Shown: positions 1 through 9,520, counted from the stretch's first letter. The stretch: 64,000 nt of DNA from DASYXZ01 sp035946625 (GCA_035946625.1 DASYZE010000033.1:1-64000); one strand, 5' to 3'. Program-made: numbers and translations. The notes: generated by a model not told the origin, from the letters alone.

Positions 1-1
1 C

Positions 2-118
2 TTAAAAAAAACTTCTGGTGCGACTTTGCCGGAAGTGAGGAGGCGGCTGCAAATGGTCTTGATTAGGCTCATCGGTCGCTGCCCTTGGTGTAAGTCTGAA
101 TTCGAAAACTCATCTTAG
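2..118 (+). CDS. C-terminal fragment of an unidentified protein cut by the left edge
   Basis: A frame open from the window edge gives about 38 codons ending in TAG at 116-118. The visible tail is basic (PEVRRRLQ) and ends with a CPWC motif, then SEFENSS, which could be half of a zinc ribbon. It is too short to identify, and an open frame of this length can arise by chance. Weak support. Confidence 0.25.
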   Translation, partial: LKKTSGATLPEVRRRLQMVLIRLIGRCPWCKSEFENSS

Positions 119-205
119 ATACTTAACCTAGTACTACTAAGCAGCATCCTTTGGATTTGTTTGAGGACTCTCTCAAAAGTATTGATCTACGGTTCAATTT
201 ATTAC

Positions 206-296
206 GGTGGTGACGCACTTTGATTTAGTAGCGCCAGGCTTTAGCCCGGCATCTGCCGCCCTGTAGGGCGGCGCAACGTCAAAGTGCGTCACCACC
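206..296. mobile_element. MITE-like element with 18-bp terminal inverted repeats and 8-bp target duplication
   Basis: GGTGGTGACGCACTTTGA (206-223) is the exact reverse complement of 279-296. The 91-bp element is flanked by TTTATTAC at 198-205 and 297-304, a perfect 8-bp direct repeat. The inside has two further palindromic stretches, including GCCGCCC/GGGCGGC around 255-272. It encodes nothing and so would depend on a transposase elsewhere. It lies in the 5' leader of the TonB-receptor gene and may affect that gene's expression. Confidence 0.85.
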
Positions 297-318
297 TTTA
301 TTACACTTCGCACGCCAA

Positions 319-3300
319 ATGAATCAGCATAAGTATAATGTAAGGACTATGTTTAATTCGTTGCATCGTTGCGTTCGAGCCGTGGGAACTGTCGCCCTTG
401 CGTGCACATTTTCGATCGCGCCGACTTTTGGCTCAACGTCCTGGAATGGGACGGTTCGTGATAGCGCGGGGAATCCTGCCGGTGGGGCCGTCATTAAGCT
501 CCATCAAATAGGAAGTGCTGCCCACGTTGAGACCACGACCCTGCCTGGCGGACAATTTACCCTGGCCCGGCTGGCGGCGGGTGAGTATGAACTCTCCGCC
601 ACATGGAACGGAAAGGCGTGGACCAAGGCGGGCCCGCTGGAGATTGAGGATGGCCCCCCGCTGACGATGGGACTGCGGCTCTCCCCCGCCCAGGAAATTC
701 AGGTCGAACCCGCGATGACGGGCGCAGCCGCCGCTCCGCAAGCAAGCGGCGGCGAGCATTTAACGAGCGGTGAAGTTTCAAGCCTGCCCCTCAATGAGCG
801 CGATTTCAGCAAATTGCTTTTGCTCGCCGCGGGCACCATGACAGATGCCAACGGCGCCGCCAATTTCACCCAGCAATTTGCCGTGAACGGCCAGCGTGGC
901 ACCGCCACCGTCTTTGCCATCGACGGGGTGGACACCACTGACCCGGAAATGGGGGGCGCCACGTTTCCGAATTTCAACGTGGACGCCATTCAGGAAGTTC
1001 AATCGAATTCGGGCGTGATGCCGGCCGAGATCGGCCACGGAGCGGCGAGTTATACCAACGTGATCTCGAAGTCCGGAACAAATCACGTGCACGGTAGCGT
1101 GTTTGAATTCGCGCGCAACGCCGCCTTCGACGCACGGAATTTTTTTGACCGCCGGAACCTCGCGGATGAGCGCCGCATCCCGCCCTTCGTCCGCAACGAA
1201 TTTGGTTTCGCCATGGGCGGGCCGGTAATTTTGCCGGGAGGCGCGCGTGGTCGCCATCGCACCTTTTACTTTGGCGAGTATCAGGGCTTCAGGCAAGTGC
1301 TCGGCACCACCCAAGTATTCGCCGTGCCCACCGCGGCCGAGCGCCAGGGCGTGGACAGTTCCTCTATTCCGGGTGACACGCTGTTGGTTCCCGTCAGTCC
1401 CAAGATTGCGCCGCTGCTCGCGCGCTATCCATTGCCCAACGATCCACAAGGCGCTTTTGGCGCGCGCACCTACGCCACTTCTTCCAAAGTTTCCACTCAC
1501 ACGGACCAGTTCTCGGTGCGCATCGACCATCGACTGTCGGACCAATCCACGCTGTTCGCGCGATTCAGCCTGAATCAGATTACCGGGCCGCTCACCAATC
1601 CCGACCAGACGGCCATCGACCCAAGCTTTGCCATCCAATATTTCGATCATCAGCGCAACGCAGGGTTGCGGTACTCGCTCACGATTTCTCCTCATCTCAG
1701 TTCAGAAACTTCCCTCGGGTACATACGCAGTACGCCGTTTTTCCCGTCCATCAATCACACCCAACCGGCTCTAACTTTCGGCGACGGCCTGCTGGAGGCC
1801 TTCAACTCAGCGGATGGCTCGGTGCTTGGATCGTTTGGCAATCTGTTCCAGTTCAAGCACGACATGGTTTACATCCACAACGCCCACACGTTCAAGTGGG
1901 GCACGGAGATGAGGTTCAATCGTGATGCCACCATTTTTGGAACCAACCCGAATGGCCTGTACTCGTTCGGTGGGGGGACGGCGTACTCGCCCGTATTGAT
2001 TCAATCGGCCAGTGGGACGCACAACATTCAGGCGGGCGCTCCCCTGCCCGATTCACTCACCGGACTTCTGACCGCAACGCCTTATTCCTACACCGTCAGC
2101 GTGGCCTCTGCCTTTACGGCGCAGGGGGACCGCTTTGACGAGGCGGCGGTCAGGCGCGAGGCTTACAACTTCTACTTTCAAGACACCTGGAAAGCCACTT
2201 CCCGTTTGGCGGTTAATGCCGGCTTGCGTTATGAAGTGAACAGCCGCATCAAGGAAGCCCGAAGCCGCACTTCGGGCCCGATATTCTTGGGGCCCGGCGG
2301 CAAGCCATCAACCTTTTGGGAGCCCGGCACGCAAGAGAGATTTGTGGATAACCTTCAGCCCCCCTTCGCCATGGACTGGAACGGCTGGGGACCTCGGTTG
2401 TCACTCGATTACGGCGTGGGAAATCATACCGTGCTGCACGCGGCAGGAGCGATCAACACGATTCTTCCCAACCTTTGGCAGGATAATTTTGTGACGGGAG
2501 GCATTCCTTATGCCTTTCCCCTTTTTGCCACGGCCTTGCCGGGAACTCCTTTGCCGTTCCAAAACGCGGTGACGCCCGTCAACCTGCCCAGCGTGTACAC
2601 TCCGCAAGGCCAACTGGTTTTTGCTTCGGGCAATACCGCTACGGTGCCTGCCAATACTCCGATGGACATCCAACGTTTCCAAAACGACCTGGCGGCCCTC
2701 ACCCCCGGGCACCAGATACAATTGCTCACGGCGGCAGGCATAGCCCCCAATTTCCGCAACGGCTACATTGAAACCTATACCGCCGGCGTGGACCATGATT
2801 TTGGGGACATTAAGTTCAGCGCCGCCTATGTGGCCACAATGGGCGTGCACCTGGCCAGCGCCTTCTTTCCCAATAGCTATGGTGGCGCGGACCCGGCGTT
2901 TGCGCCGTTCACCCAATTCGACTCCACCGGACATCCCACCGGGGGCTACGGCGCGGAATCCCTGATGAATACGCGCTCGCATTCCACCTATCACGCTCTG
3001 CAGACGAGCCTCAGCAAGAATTCTGAGCGTGCCGGCCTGGGCTTTCAGGCCAGTTACACTTATTCCAAATCGATCGATGACACGAGTTCGGTGCTGGGCG
3101 GATTTTTTGGAACTGCGGGGGTGGTCCTGCAGGGCTTTGCTCAGAATCCGTGGAATCCCGGGGCGGAAAAAGGGCCGTCAACCTTCGATGCCACTCACAC
3201 TTTCAGCATGAGCGCCATTCAGGTTTTGCCGCTGGACCGCATAAGTTTCCTCCGGCCGCTGGGAAGGCCGTTGACCTCCGGATGGCAGTTCTTGAGCGTC

Positions 3301-3780
3301 ACTACTCTCGCCACCGGGTCGCCCTTCACCGTGTTCTCGGGGATTCAGCAAACCGGCGCGGGCGCCGGCGGCGCAGACCGTCCCGATCAGGTCGCCCAGC
3401 CTGATTTCTCCACCCATCGCACTGTGCGCGAGGATTATTTTGGGCGTGGCGCCAATAATGCCTCGTACTTTTATATTCCCATCAACGTTCCTGGCGGAAG
3501 CGGGCCCAACCACGGCCGCTTCGGCACCCTGGGGCGTGACACATTCCGCGGCCCGGGATTTGAGAACTATGACGTAGCTTTGATCAAGAACACCACCTTG
3601 GGACGTCGAGGCAACGCGGAACTCGCCATCCTGCAATTTCGCGCCGAGTTTTTCAACGTGTTTAATCTGGTTAATTTCGGCCTGCCTTCCAATGTGGTGC
3701 GCGGCAGCGGCTTTGGCCTGATCAGCAAAACCGCCGGGCCGTCGCGACAGATCCAGTTCTCGTTGAAGCTGAATTTTTGA
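319..3780 (+). CDS. TonB-dependent receptor with carboxypeptidase-regulatory-like N-terminus (Oar-like)
   Basis: 1153-residue outer-membrane receptor. A hydrophobic signal segment lies around residues 22-38. It is followed by a CnaB/carboxypeptidase-regulatory-like beta-sandwich (about 40-120; WNGTVRDSAGNPAGGAVIKL). A plug domain follows (about 155-260; FAVNGQRGTATVFAIDGVD), then a long beta-barrel rich in Tyr/Phe/Asn. The chain ends in FSLKLNF with a terminal Phe, the usual outer-membrane insertion signal. Such receptors are greatly expanded in Acidobacteriota and probably import large glycans, peptides or siderophores; the substrate cannot be told here. ATG 319 has no clear ribosome site. 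ATG 349 (residue 11), just after TAAGGACT, is an alternative start that keeps the signal peptide. The MITE ends 23 bp upstream. Confidence 0.93.
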   Translation: MNQHKYNVRTMFNSLHRCVRAVGTVALACTFSIAPTFGSTSWNGTVRDSAGNPAGGAVIKLHQIGSAAHVETTTLPGGQFTLARLAAGEYELSATWNGKAWTKAGPLEIEDGPPLTMGLRLSPAQEIQVEPAMTGAAAAPQASGGEHLTSGEVSSLPLNERDFSKLLLLAAGTMTDANGAANFTQQFAVNGQRGTATVFAIDGVDTTDPEMGGATFPNFNVDAIQEVQSNSGVMPAEIGHGAASYTNVISKSGTNHVHGSVFEFARNAAFDARNFFDRRNLADERRIPPFVRNEFGFAMGGPVILPGGARGRHRTFYFGEYQGFRQVLGTTQVFAVPTAAERQGVDSSSIPGDTLLVPVSPKIAPLLARYPLPNDPQGAFGARTYATSSKVSTHTDQFSVRIDHRLSDQSTLFARFSLNQITGPLTNPDQTAIDPSFAIQYFDHQRNAGLRYSLTISPHLSSETSLGYIRSTPFFPSINHTQPALTFGDGLLEAFNSADGSVLGSFGNLFQFKHDMVYIHNAHTFKWGTEMRFNRDATIFGTNPNGLYSFGGGTAYSPVLIQSASGTHNIQAGAPLPDSLTGLLTATPYSYTVSVASAFTAQGDRFDEAAVRREAYNFYFQDTWKATSRLAVNAGLRYEVNSRIKEARSRTSGPIFLGPGGKPSTFWEPGTQERFVDNLQPPFAMDWNGWGPRLSLDYGVGNHTVLHAAGAINTILPNLWQDNFVTGGIPYAFPLFATALPGTPLPFQNAVTPVNLPSVYTPQGQLVFASGNTATVPANTPMDIQRFQNDLAALTPGHQIQLLTAAGIAPNFRNGYIETYTAGVDHDFGDIKFSAAYVATMGVHLASAFFPNSYGGADPAFAPFTQFDSTGHPTGGYGAESLMNTRSHSTYHALQTSLSKNSERAGLGFQASYTYSKSIDDTSSVLGGFFGTAGVVLQGFAQNPWNPGAEKGPSTFDATHTFSMSAIQVLPLDRISFLRPLGRPLTSGWQFLSVTTLATGSPFTVFSGIQQTGAGAGGADRPDQVAQPDFSTHRTVREDYFGRGANNASYFYIPINVPGGSGPNHGRFGTLGRDTFRGPGFENYDVALIKNTTLGRRGNAELAILQFRAEFFNVFNLVNFGLPSNVVRGSGFGLISKTAGPSRQIQFSLKLNF

Positions 3781-3879
3781 AGCAGCGGAAACGCGCGCAA
3801 CCAAACTTAATGGCGCTACCATCCCGCGTCCGCTATAATCTTTTTTTGGGCTGTAACTCTTGGTTACAAAGAATTCTGA

Positions 3880-5628
3880 ATGCTTCGTCGTCTGCGCCCG
3901 CTAAAACCCTACCTTGCCCGCTACAAGAAAAGCTTTGTGGTGGGCTTCATCACCCTCATCATTACGCAGATGGCCGGAATCACCGTCCCGCTGATTATCA
4001 AGTCCGGGATTGACGGCCTGATGCTGGGCGTGACCCACTCCCGGTTGCTCTGGATTGCCGGGCTGCTGCTCGGCGTCGCACTGGTCAAGGCCTTCTTCCA
4101 GTATTGGATGCGCTGGATCCTGATCGGCATTTCGCGCGACGTGGAATACGATCTGCGCAATGACCTTTTTTCCCACCTCATGCTCCTCTCGCCGCATTAT
4201 TACACCATGACGCGCACCGGCGACCTGATGTCCAAGCTGACCAACGATCTGAACGCGGTGCGCAATATGGCGGGGCCGGGCATCATGTATTCCGCCAATA
4301 CAGTGGTGACGGGCATCGCGACGATTGCCCTGATGCTCCATATCGACTGGCGGTTGACGGTGTTGACCCTCATCCCCCTGCCGCTCGCTTCGTTGGCCGT
4401 CAAGTTTTTCGGGCAGAGAATTCACGACCGCTTCGAAAAAATTCAAGCCATGTATTCCGAGTTGACCGAAAAAGTCCGCGAGAATCTGGCGGGCGTCCGG
4501 GTGATCCGCGCGTTTTGTCAGGAAGAAGCGGAGAGCGCGCATTTTGACCGCATGAATCAGGAATTCGTGGATAAAAATCAGCGCCTAATCTGGATCACCA
4601 GCTTCCTGTGGCCGGCTTTGACCCTGCTGTTTGCCATCGCCTTCATGCTGATCATGGTGGTGGGCGGGCGGCACGTGCTCTCCGGCGCCATTAGCGTGGG
4701 CGCATTCACCGCCTTCAACATCTATCTCACTTATCTCATCTGGCCCATCATCGCGCTGGGCTGGGTGACGAATCTGGTGCAGAGAGGGCTCGCGTCTCTT
4801 GAACGGCTGAACACCATTTTTCTGGCCCAGGCCGAAATCGATGACCGCGAAGTTCGCCAGCGTGGCCTCACATCCTTGCGGGGAGAAATCGAATTCCGTA
4901 ATCTCAATTTCGCCTACAACGGGAAACAGATTCTCAAGAACATCAATTTAAAGATTCCAGCCGGAAAGACGGTGGCGGTGGTGGGCGCGACGGGCTCGGG
5001 CAAATCCACTTTGATTAGTCTGATTCCGCGCCTGTATAACGCTCCCGAGGCAGATATGGTTTTGATGGATGGAGTGCCCATTCGCCAGATTCCGCTGAAG
5101 ACTCTGCGCGAACACATCGGCTTTGTGCCCCAGGAAACGTTTTTGTTCAGCGATACCATTGGGGAGAACATCAAGTTCGGCGCGGCTTCCGCCTCCGCTG
5201 CCGTGGTCGAACGCGCGGCGGAAATTTCCAATATCCTTCCCGAAATTCGCAGCTTCCCCAAGGCGTTTGACACCATGGTGGGCGAACGCGGACTGACCCT
5301 CTCCGGCGGGCAGAAACAGCGCACTGCAATTTCCCGTGCCGTCATCCGCGATCCGAAAATCATGATCCTGGATGACGCGCTTTCCAGCGTGGATACCTAC
5401 ACCGAAGAGAAAATTTTACGACAGTTGACCGGCCTGATGGCGGGCCGCACCACGCTGCTGGTCTCCCACCGCGTCTCCACCATCCAAAACGCCGACGAGA
5501 TTGTGGTGTTGCGCGATGGAGAGATTGTGGAGCGCGGCACCCACGAAGAATTGTTGGCGATGAACGGCGTTTACACCGAGCTTTATAACAAACAGTTGAT
5601 TGAGGAGGAATTGGAAAAAGAAGCTTGA
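3880..5628 (+). CDS. ABC transporter, fused permease and ATPase (MsbA/MdlA-like half transporter)
   Basis: 582-residue type-I ABC exporter. Residues about 20-310 form the six-helix membrane domain. The ATPase domain has Walker A GATGSGKST near residue 368, Q-loop VPQETFLF, signature LSGGQKQR near 473, Walker B IMILDDALSS and switch His in LLVSHR. It is followed in the same direction by a second half transporter (5848-7731). The pair resembles the MdlA/MdlB or BmrCD heterodimer arrangement for export of lipid or drug-like substrates. Here Walker B is followed by Asp (LDDALS) instead of the usual catalytic Glu. That suggests this subunit carries the degenerate ATP site of a heterodimer. The heterodimer is inference. 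Confidence 0.92.
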   Translation: MLRRLRPLKPYLARYKKSFVVGFITLIITQMAGITVPLIIKSGIDGLMLGVTHSRLLWIAGLLLGVALVKAFFQYWMRWILIGISRDVEYDLRNDLFSHLMLLSPHYYTMTRTGDLMSKLTNDLNAVRNMAGPGIMYSANTVVTGIATIALMLHIDWRLTVLTLIPLPLASLAVKFFGQRIHDRFEKIQAMYSELTEKVRENLAGVRVIRAFCQEEAESAHFDRMNQEFVDKNQRLIWITSFLWPALTLLFAIAFMLIMVVGGRHVLSGAISVGAFTAFNIYLTYLIWPIIALGWVTNLVQRGLASLERLNTIFLAQAEIDDREVRQRGLTSLRGEIEFRNLNFAYNGKQILKNINLKIPAGKTVAVVGATGSGKSTLISLIPRLYNAPEADMVLMDGVPIRQIPLKTLREHIGFVPQETFLFSDTIGENIKFGAASASAAVVERAAEISNILPEIRSFPKAFDTMVGERGLTLSGGQKQRTAISRAVIRDPKIMILDDALSSVDTYTEEKILRQLTGLMAGRTTLLVSHRVSTIQNADEIVVLRDGEIVERGTHEELLAMNGVYTELYNKQLIEEELEKEA

Positions 5629-5633
5629 TGAGA

Positions 5634-5839
5634 AGGACTCAGGAGACGGGAGTCAGAATGAAGGCATAGCCGTAAACCGTGGGATACGGAAAAACTGAAG
5701 AGTGGATGAGATTGTTGGAAGAAGTAAGCAGGCTACTGAATGCGTATTCGAAGGCGATTGCAATGCACGATTCCTGACCGTTCGTCGGAGCGCAAAAGTC
5801 TGGAGTTTCTTCATCCTGACTCCTGGCTCCTGTCTCCTA
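5634..5839. repeat. Inverted-repeat element, AGGAGTCAG family
   Basis: The spacer between the two ABC genes begins with purine-rich GGAGACGGGAGTCAGAATGAA (5641 onward) and ends with its imperfect reverse complement TTCATCCTGACTCCTGG (from 5809). It is related to the elements at 15671-15703 and 22537-22610. The roughly 200-bp spacer has no gene and separates two genes that would otherwise be a tight operon. Confidence 0.7.
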
Positions 5840-5847
5840 TTTGAAAA

Positions 5848-7731
5848 ATGGCTGAAACTTTCCACGAAGAAGAAGTTCTCGGTAAAGCATACGACGGGCG
5901 GTTGATGAGGCGATTGCTCCGTTACCTGCGGCCGTACTGGTTTATCGCCGCCGCGGCCCTGGCGGCGATTCTTTTTTATGGCGTGCTTCAGGCCGCTCCG
6001 CCTTATTTGTTGAAGGTGGAAGTGGATCGTTACCTGGATCCGAGCGGCCGCCGGCAGATTCCGCGGTTTCTTGCTCACTTCCTAAGCCCCAACCCCCTTG
6101 CCGGAATCGTTCAAATCGCCCTGGCGCTCTTTCTCCCCACCGTTATTCTGACTTTCTTCCTGGAATTCGCCCAATCGTTTGCCATGCAGTGGGTGGGACA
6201 GAAAGTGATGTACGACCTGCGCAAGGAAATATTCGGCCATCTGCAAAAATTGCAGTTGAGCTTTTACGACCACAATCCTGTGGGCCGCCTGGTGACGCGG
6301 GTCACAACCGACGTGGACGTTTTGAATGACCTGTTTGCCTCCGGCGTGGTGGCCCTCTTTGGCGACGTTTTCTCCCTGCTCAGCATCATGGTGGTGATGC
6401 TGGAGCTCAATTGGAAACTGGCCTTGCTCACGTTTTGCGTTCTGCCCATCATTGTGCTGATCACCCTGTCATTTCGCCGGGCGGTTCGGCAATCTTACCG
6501 GCGCATTCGCGTGGCCATTGCACGCATCAACGCCTACTTGCAGGAACACTTGACGGGGATGACGGTGCTCCAACTGTTCAATCGAGAGTCTCGCAGTTTC
6601 GAGGAATTCGAGAAAATCAACCGCGTCCACATGGATGCCTACAAAGATTCCATCATGGCCTACGGCCTTTTTTATCCCGCGGTGGAATTGGTGGGGACTC
6701 TGGCGGCCGCGATCATCCTTTATCGCGGCGGGATTATGAAGTTGAACGGGGCGGTCACCATCGGCACCGCCATCGCCTTCATCCAGTATTCGCAGCGGTT
6801 TTTCCGGCCCATCCAGGATTTGAGCGACAAATACAACATCCTCCAGTCGGCCATGGCCAGCGCGGAGCGCATTTTCAAGCTGCTCGATACGCCGGTCACC
6901 ATCCAGGATCCCGTCCAGCCGGTCTCATTGGTGAATCCGCAAGGGCGGGTGGAATTTCGACAAGTTGGATTCGGCTACTCGGACGGTCAACGTGTGCTCG
7001 AGGACGTTTCCTTTACTCTCGAGCCGGGAGAAACGCTGGCCATCGTGGGCCACACCGGCGCGGGCAAAACGACCCTCACCAGCCTCCTGCTTCGCTTTTA
7101 TGAGGTGAAGGAAGGGCAAGTGCTGCTCGACGGCGTTGACACGCGCGACTTGCGCCTCTGCGACTTGCGCAGGAATTTCGGCATGGTCCTGCAGGACCCG
7201 TTCCTCTTTTCCGGGACAATTGCCGGCAACATTCGCCTTGGAACTCCGGGCATCAGCGACGAGCGGATGCGCGAAGCCGCGCGCAAGGTGAACATCCTCG
7301 ATTTTATTGAGAGCCTTCCCCAAGGATTTAACGAGCCGGTGAAGGAGCGGGGCTCCACGCTTTCGGTTGGGCAAAAGCAGTTGCTCTCCTTTGCTCGTGC
7401 CCTCGCCCACGATCCAAAAATATTGATCCTGGACGAGGCCACATCGAGCGTCGACCCGGAAACCGAGTACCTGATCCGCGAGGCACTGCGCCGGCTGATC
7501 GAGAACCGAACCTCGCTGGTGATCGCGCACCGTTTGTCCACCATCCAGAACGCTTCCAAGATCGTCGTCATGCACAAAGGGCGGGTGCGCGAGGTGGGCA
7601 CGCACCAGGAATTGCTCGCCAAGCGTGGCATTTATTTCAAGCTCTACCAGCTTCAGTATAAGGACCAGGAACTTTCCGTGGTCAGCAGTCCGCCGTCCGT
7701 GGTGGGCGGAATGGCTGAGTCATTGGAATAG
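5848..7731 (+). CDS. ABC transporter, fused permease and ATPase (MsbA/MdlB-like half transporter)
   Basis: 627-residue ABC exporter half. The membrane domain covers residues about 25-330. Walker A is VGHTGAGKTT near residue 400, the Q-loop is LQDPFLFSG, and Walker B is ILILDEATSSVD with the catalytic Glu present. The signature reads LSVGQKQ near residue 504 instead of the usual LSGGQ, and the switch His is in VIAHRLST. With 3880-5628 this makes a plausible heterodimer in which this subunit supplies the active Walker-B Glu. The C-terminus after about residue 600 is a short Ser/Val-rich tail. ATG 5848 starts right at the end of the inverted-repeat spacer, so the element may supply the leader. 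Confidence 0.92.
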   Translation: MAETFHEEEVLGKAYDGRLMRRLLRYLRPYWFIAAAALAAILFYGVLQAAPPYLLKVEVDRYLDPSGRRQIPRFLAHFLSPNPLAGIVQIALALFLPTVILTFFLEFAQSFAMQWVGQKVMYDLRKEIFGHLQKLQLSFYDHNPVGRLVTRVTTDVDVLNDLFASGVVALFGDVFSLLSIMVVMLELNWKLALLTFCVLPIIVLITLSFRRAVRQSYRRIRVAIARINAYLQEHLTGMTVLQLFNRESRSFEEFEKINRVHMDAYKDSIMAYGLFYPAVELVGTLAAAIILYRGGIMKLNGAVTIGTAIAFIQYSQRFFRPIQDLSDKYNILQSAMASAERIFKLLDTPVTIQDPVQPVSLVNPQGRVEFRQVGFGYSDGQRVLEDVSFTLEPGETLAIVGHTGAGKTTLTSLLLRFYEVKEGQVLLDGVDTRDLRLCDLRRNFGMVLQDPFLFSGTIAGNIRLGTPGISDERMREAARKVNILDFIESLPQGFNEPVKERGSTLSVGQKQLLSFARALAHDPKILILDEATSSVDPETEYLIREALRRLIENRTSLVIAHRLSTIQNASKIVVMHKGRVREVGTHQELLAKRGIYFKLYQLQYKDQELSVVSSPPSVVGGMAESLE

Positions 7732-8064
7732 AGCCTGGAAAATAGAAAATGGAAATTGGTAGCGACCGTAGCGCCGACTTCCGTACGCCGGCTCAGGGAT
7801 TGAAGTCGGCGGCTCTTCTCGTCAAAGGACGGCTCCGGGGACCCGAGAGGCAGGTGAGGGCCGCACACCTCACCTGCGGCGGTGTGCGCTCCGGTTGCTG
7901 ATCGTGATGGCTATCGGCTCATTTCGGAAACGGTGCTCACGTCAATGAAAATGATTGCACAAGGTCCGTTCGCGAATTAGTTCAAGCGGCAGCTTCGCCA
8001 ATGGCAAGGGCAGTAGTGCACTATCGAGGTTGGCTTTCGAGCGTGTGTGGGGTAGACTGGGCTT
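7732..8064. repeat. Gene-free spacer with REP-like palindromes
   Basis: No credible gene is seen. It contains two inverted pairs: GCCGACTTC (7773-7781) with GAAGTCGGC (7802-7810), and CAGGTGAGG (7851-7859) with CCTCACCTG (7868-7876). These resemble dispersed REP/REPIN hairpins. Confidence 0.5.
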
Positions 8065-8352
8065 GTGATCTATGAGTGGGATGCGGAGAAAGCAAAGCGC
8101 AACCTGCGGAAACACCCTATCACCTTTGAGGACGCGACCACGGTCTTTCTCGATCCACTGGCCTTGACCTATCTCGACCCGGACCACTCCCGTGGAGAGG
8201 ATCGTGAGATTACCATCGGCTGTTCCCGCAAGCATTAGTTTATTATCGTGTCGCATTGCCAGCGCGGGAACCGCGTCCGAATCATCAGCGCGCGGAAGAC
8301 CACCAAAGGAGAGCGCAAGCAATATGAAGAAGGCATTGGCAAAGGGATTTGA
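8065..8352 (+). pseudogene. BrnT-family ribonuclease toxin, interrupted by an in-frame stop
   Basis: Reading from GTG 8065, the frame encodes the BrnT fold: MIYEWDAEKAKRNLRKH, then FEDATTVFLDPLALT and DPDHSRGEDREITIG. TAG at 8236-8238 (codon 58) interrupts it. The same frame then continues with the remaining family motifs, FIIVSHCQRGN and VRIISARKTTKGERKQYEEG, to TGA 8350-8352. A single C-to-T change from CAG would explain the stop. The reading frame is otherwise intact, which points to recent inactivation or a sequencing error. The partner antitoxin gene overlaps its end and is intact. Confidence 0.75.
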
Positions 8353-8626
8353 TGACGAATTGCGGCCGGAGTATGACCTCTCGCAGCTCAAGGGAGGAGT
8401 TCGGGGCAAGTACTACCGGCGAGCCACCGCTGGGACCAATCTAGTCTTAATCGAACACGATCTGGCGGGTATCTTCCCAGATACGGAATCGGTGAACCGC
8501 GCTCTACGTCTCTTGGTCAATACCGCTGAGGCGGCCGCAAGCCCGTCGCCCCGCCGGCCTCGCGCCTCGATTCACCGCCTGAAACCGACGGCCTCAAGGG
8601 TCACTCGCTTGGCTGCAAAACGTTAG
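8324..8626 (+). CDS. Probable antitoxin partner of BrnT
   Basis: 100 residues starting at ATG 8324 inside the 3' end of the brnT frame (29-bp overlap), a typical toxin-antitoxin coupling. The N-terminal part FDDELRPEYDLSQLKGGVRGKYY, then GTNLVLIEHDLAGIFPDTESVNRALR, is a small conserved family often found next to BrnT-like toxins in Acidobacteriota and Cyanobacteria. The end (DTESVNRALRLLV) is ribbon-helix-helix-like. The last 30 residues are basic and Pro/Ser/Arg-rich. The family assignment is from recalled motifs. Confidence 0.65.
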   Translation: MKKALAKGFDDELRPEYDLSQLKGGVRGKYYRRATAGTNLVLIEHDLAGIFPDTESVNRALRLLVNTAEAAASPSPRRPRASIHRLKPTASRVTRLAAKR

Positions 8627-8846
8627 ATCTACCCACCGCTAGTTCGCCCCGCGAGAAGGGATTGACCGCGGGTTTATCATCAAAGCCGGCGTAGCGCCCG
8701 CCAGACGGGCGACGTCACGGAAGCGGGAGGCCGCCAATTCCGCAGGCAGGTAATCTTCGGTGCCCAGGAGAGGTCCCCTGGCCCGAATGCCTTGCGTCAC
8801 GGGCGCTCCTGTGCCATCCTAACCCATGTAGAAGTGAGGCGCGCAG

Positions 8847-9101
8847 ATGCTGAATACTTACAAAGCTGTGTTGCAAGGAAATCGGCTGGAGTGGGTTGAA
8901 GAGATCCCCGAGCATCTCGCCGGGGACCAACCGGTCGCAGTCAGCGTCACAATTCTGGAAGCGCACCCATCCCAAGGGCAGCGCATGGCCGAAGCTTTGG
9001 AGGCATTGGCTCGGCTGAACTCATTGACCCACATCAGCGATCCGGCGGCGTGGGAGCGTGAGGGGCGCAAAGACCGAAGCCTGATCGACAGGGATTCGTG
9101 A
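8847..9101 (+). CDS. Putative antitoxin of a PIN-domain toxin
   Basis: 84-residue acidic protein. The N-terminal half LNTYKAVLQGNRLEWVEEIPE, ending VAVSVTIL, looks like the beta-rich DNA-binding part of short antitoxins. The C-terminal half (AEALEALARLNSLTHISDPAAWEREGRKDRSL) would be the toxin-neutralising tail. Its TGA overlaps the GTG of the PIN toxin by four bases (9098-9101), so the two are co-translated. The function is inferred mainly from this linkage. Confidence 0.6.
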   Translation: MLNTYKAVLQGNRLEWVEEIPEHLAGDQPVAVSVTILEAHPSQGQRMAEALEALARLNSLTHISDPAAWEREGRKDRSLIDRDS

Positions 9102-9463
9102 CGCTCATCGACAGCAACATCATATACGCCGCTAAGCCGGAATACTCCCACCTGAGACGGTATATCGCCCAGAATTCGCCAGCGGTTTCCGCGGTTAGTT
9201 ACGTTGAAGTTCTGGGCTATCCAATGCTCTGCAACGATGAGCGCCGACATTTCGAGGCATTCTTTGCCTCCGCGACCATTCTGCCGATCTCCGACGACGT
9301 GCTCAACCAAGCCGTGCGCCTTCGTCAGCTACGAAAGATGCAGTTGGGTGTCGCGCTCACGGATGGAACTGCGCTGGCTTACGGGTTGACGCTGGTCACG
9401 CGCAATACAAAGGATTTTGACTGGGTGGAGAATCTCCAACTAGTGAACCCGTTTGAGCCGTGA
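9098..9463 (+). CDS. PIN-domain ribonuclease toxin (VapC-like)
   Basis: 121 residues with the PIN acidic set: Asp in LIDSN near residue 5, Glu in VSYVEVLGY near 37, Asp in ALTDGTALAYG and Asp in NTKDFDW near the end. PIN toxins are Mg-dependent RNases that cleave tRNA or rRNA when the antitoxin is lost. GTG start at 9098 overlaps the upstream antitoxin gene by GTGA. The toxin looks intact. Confidence 0.82.
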   Translation: MTLIDSNIIYAAKPEYSHLRRYIAQNSPAVSAVSYVEVLGYPMLCNDERRHFEAFFASATILPISDDVLNQAVRLRQLRKMQLGVALTDGTALAYGLTLVTRNTKDFDWVENLQLVNPFEP

Positions 9464-9520
9464 AATAATTGCGTCACGATTTTAAGACTGCGACTAACGA
9501 CTCGATCGCCCAATCACCCC

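Noticed and set aside
778..1695. Minus-strand open frame opposite the TonB receptor (305 codons)
   Set aside because: Antisense to a well-supported receptor gene; composition typical of a shadow frame.
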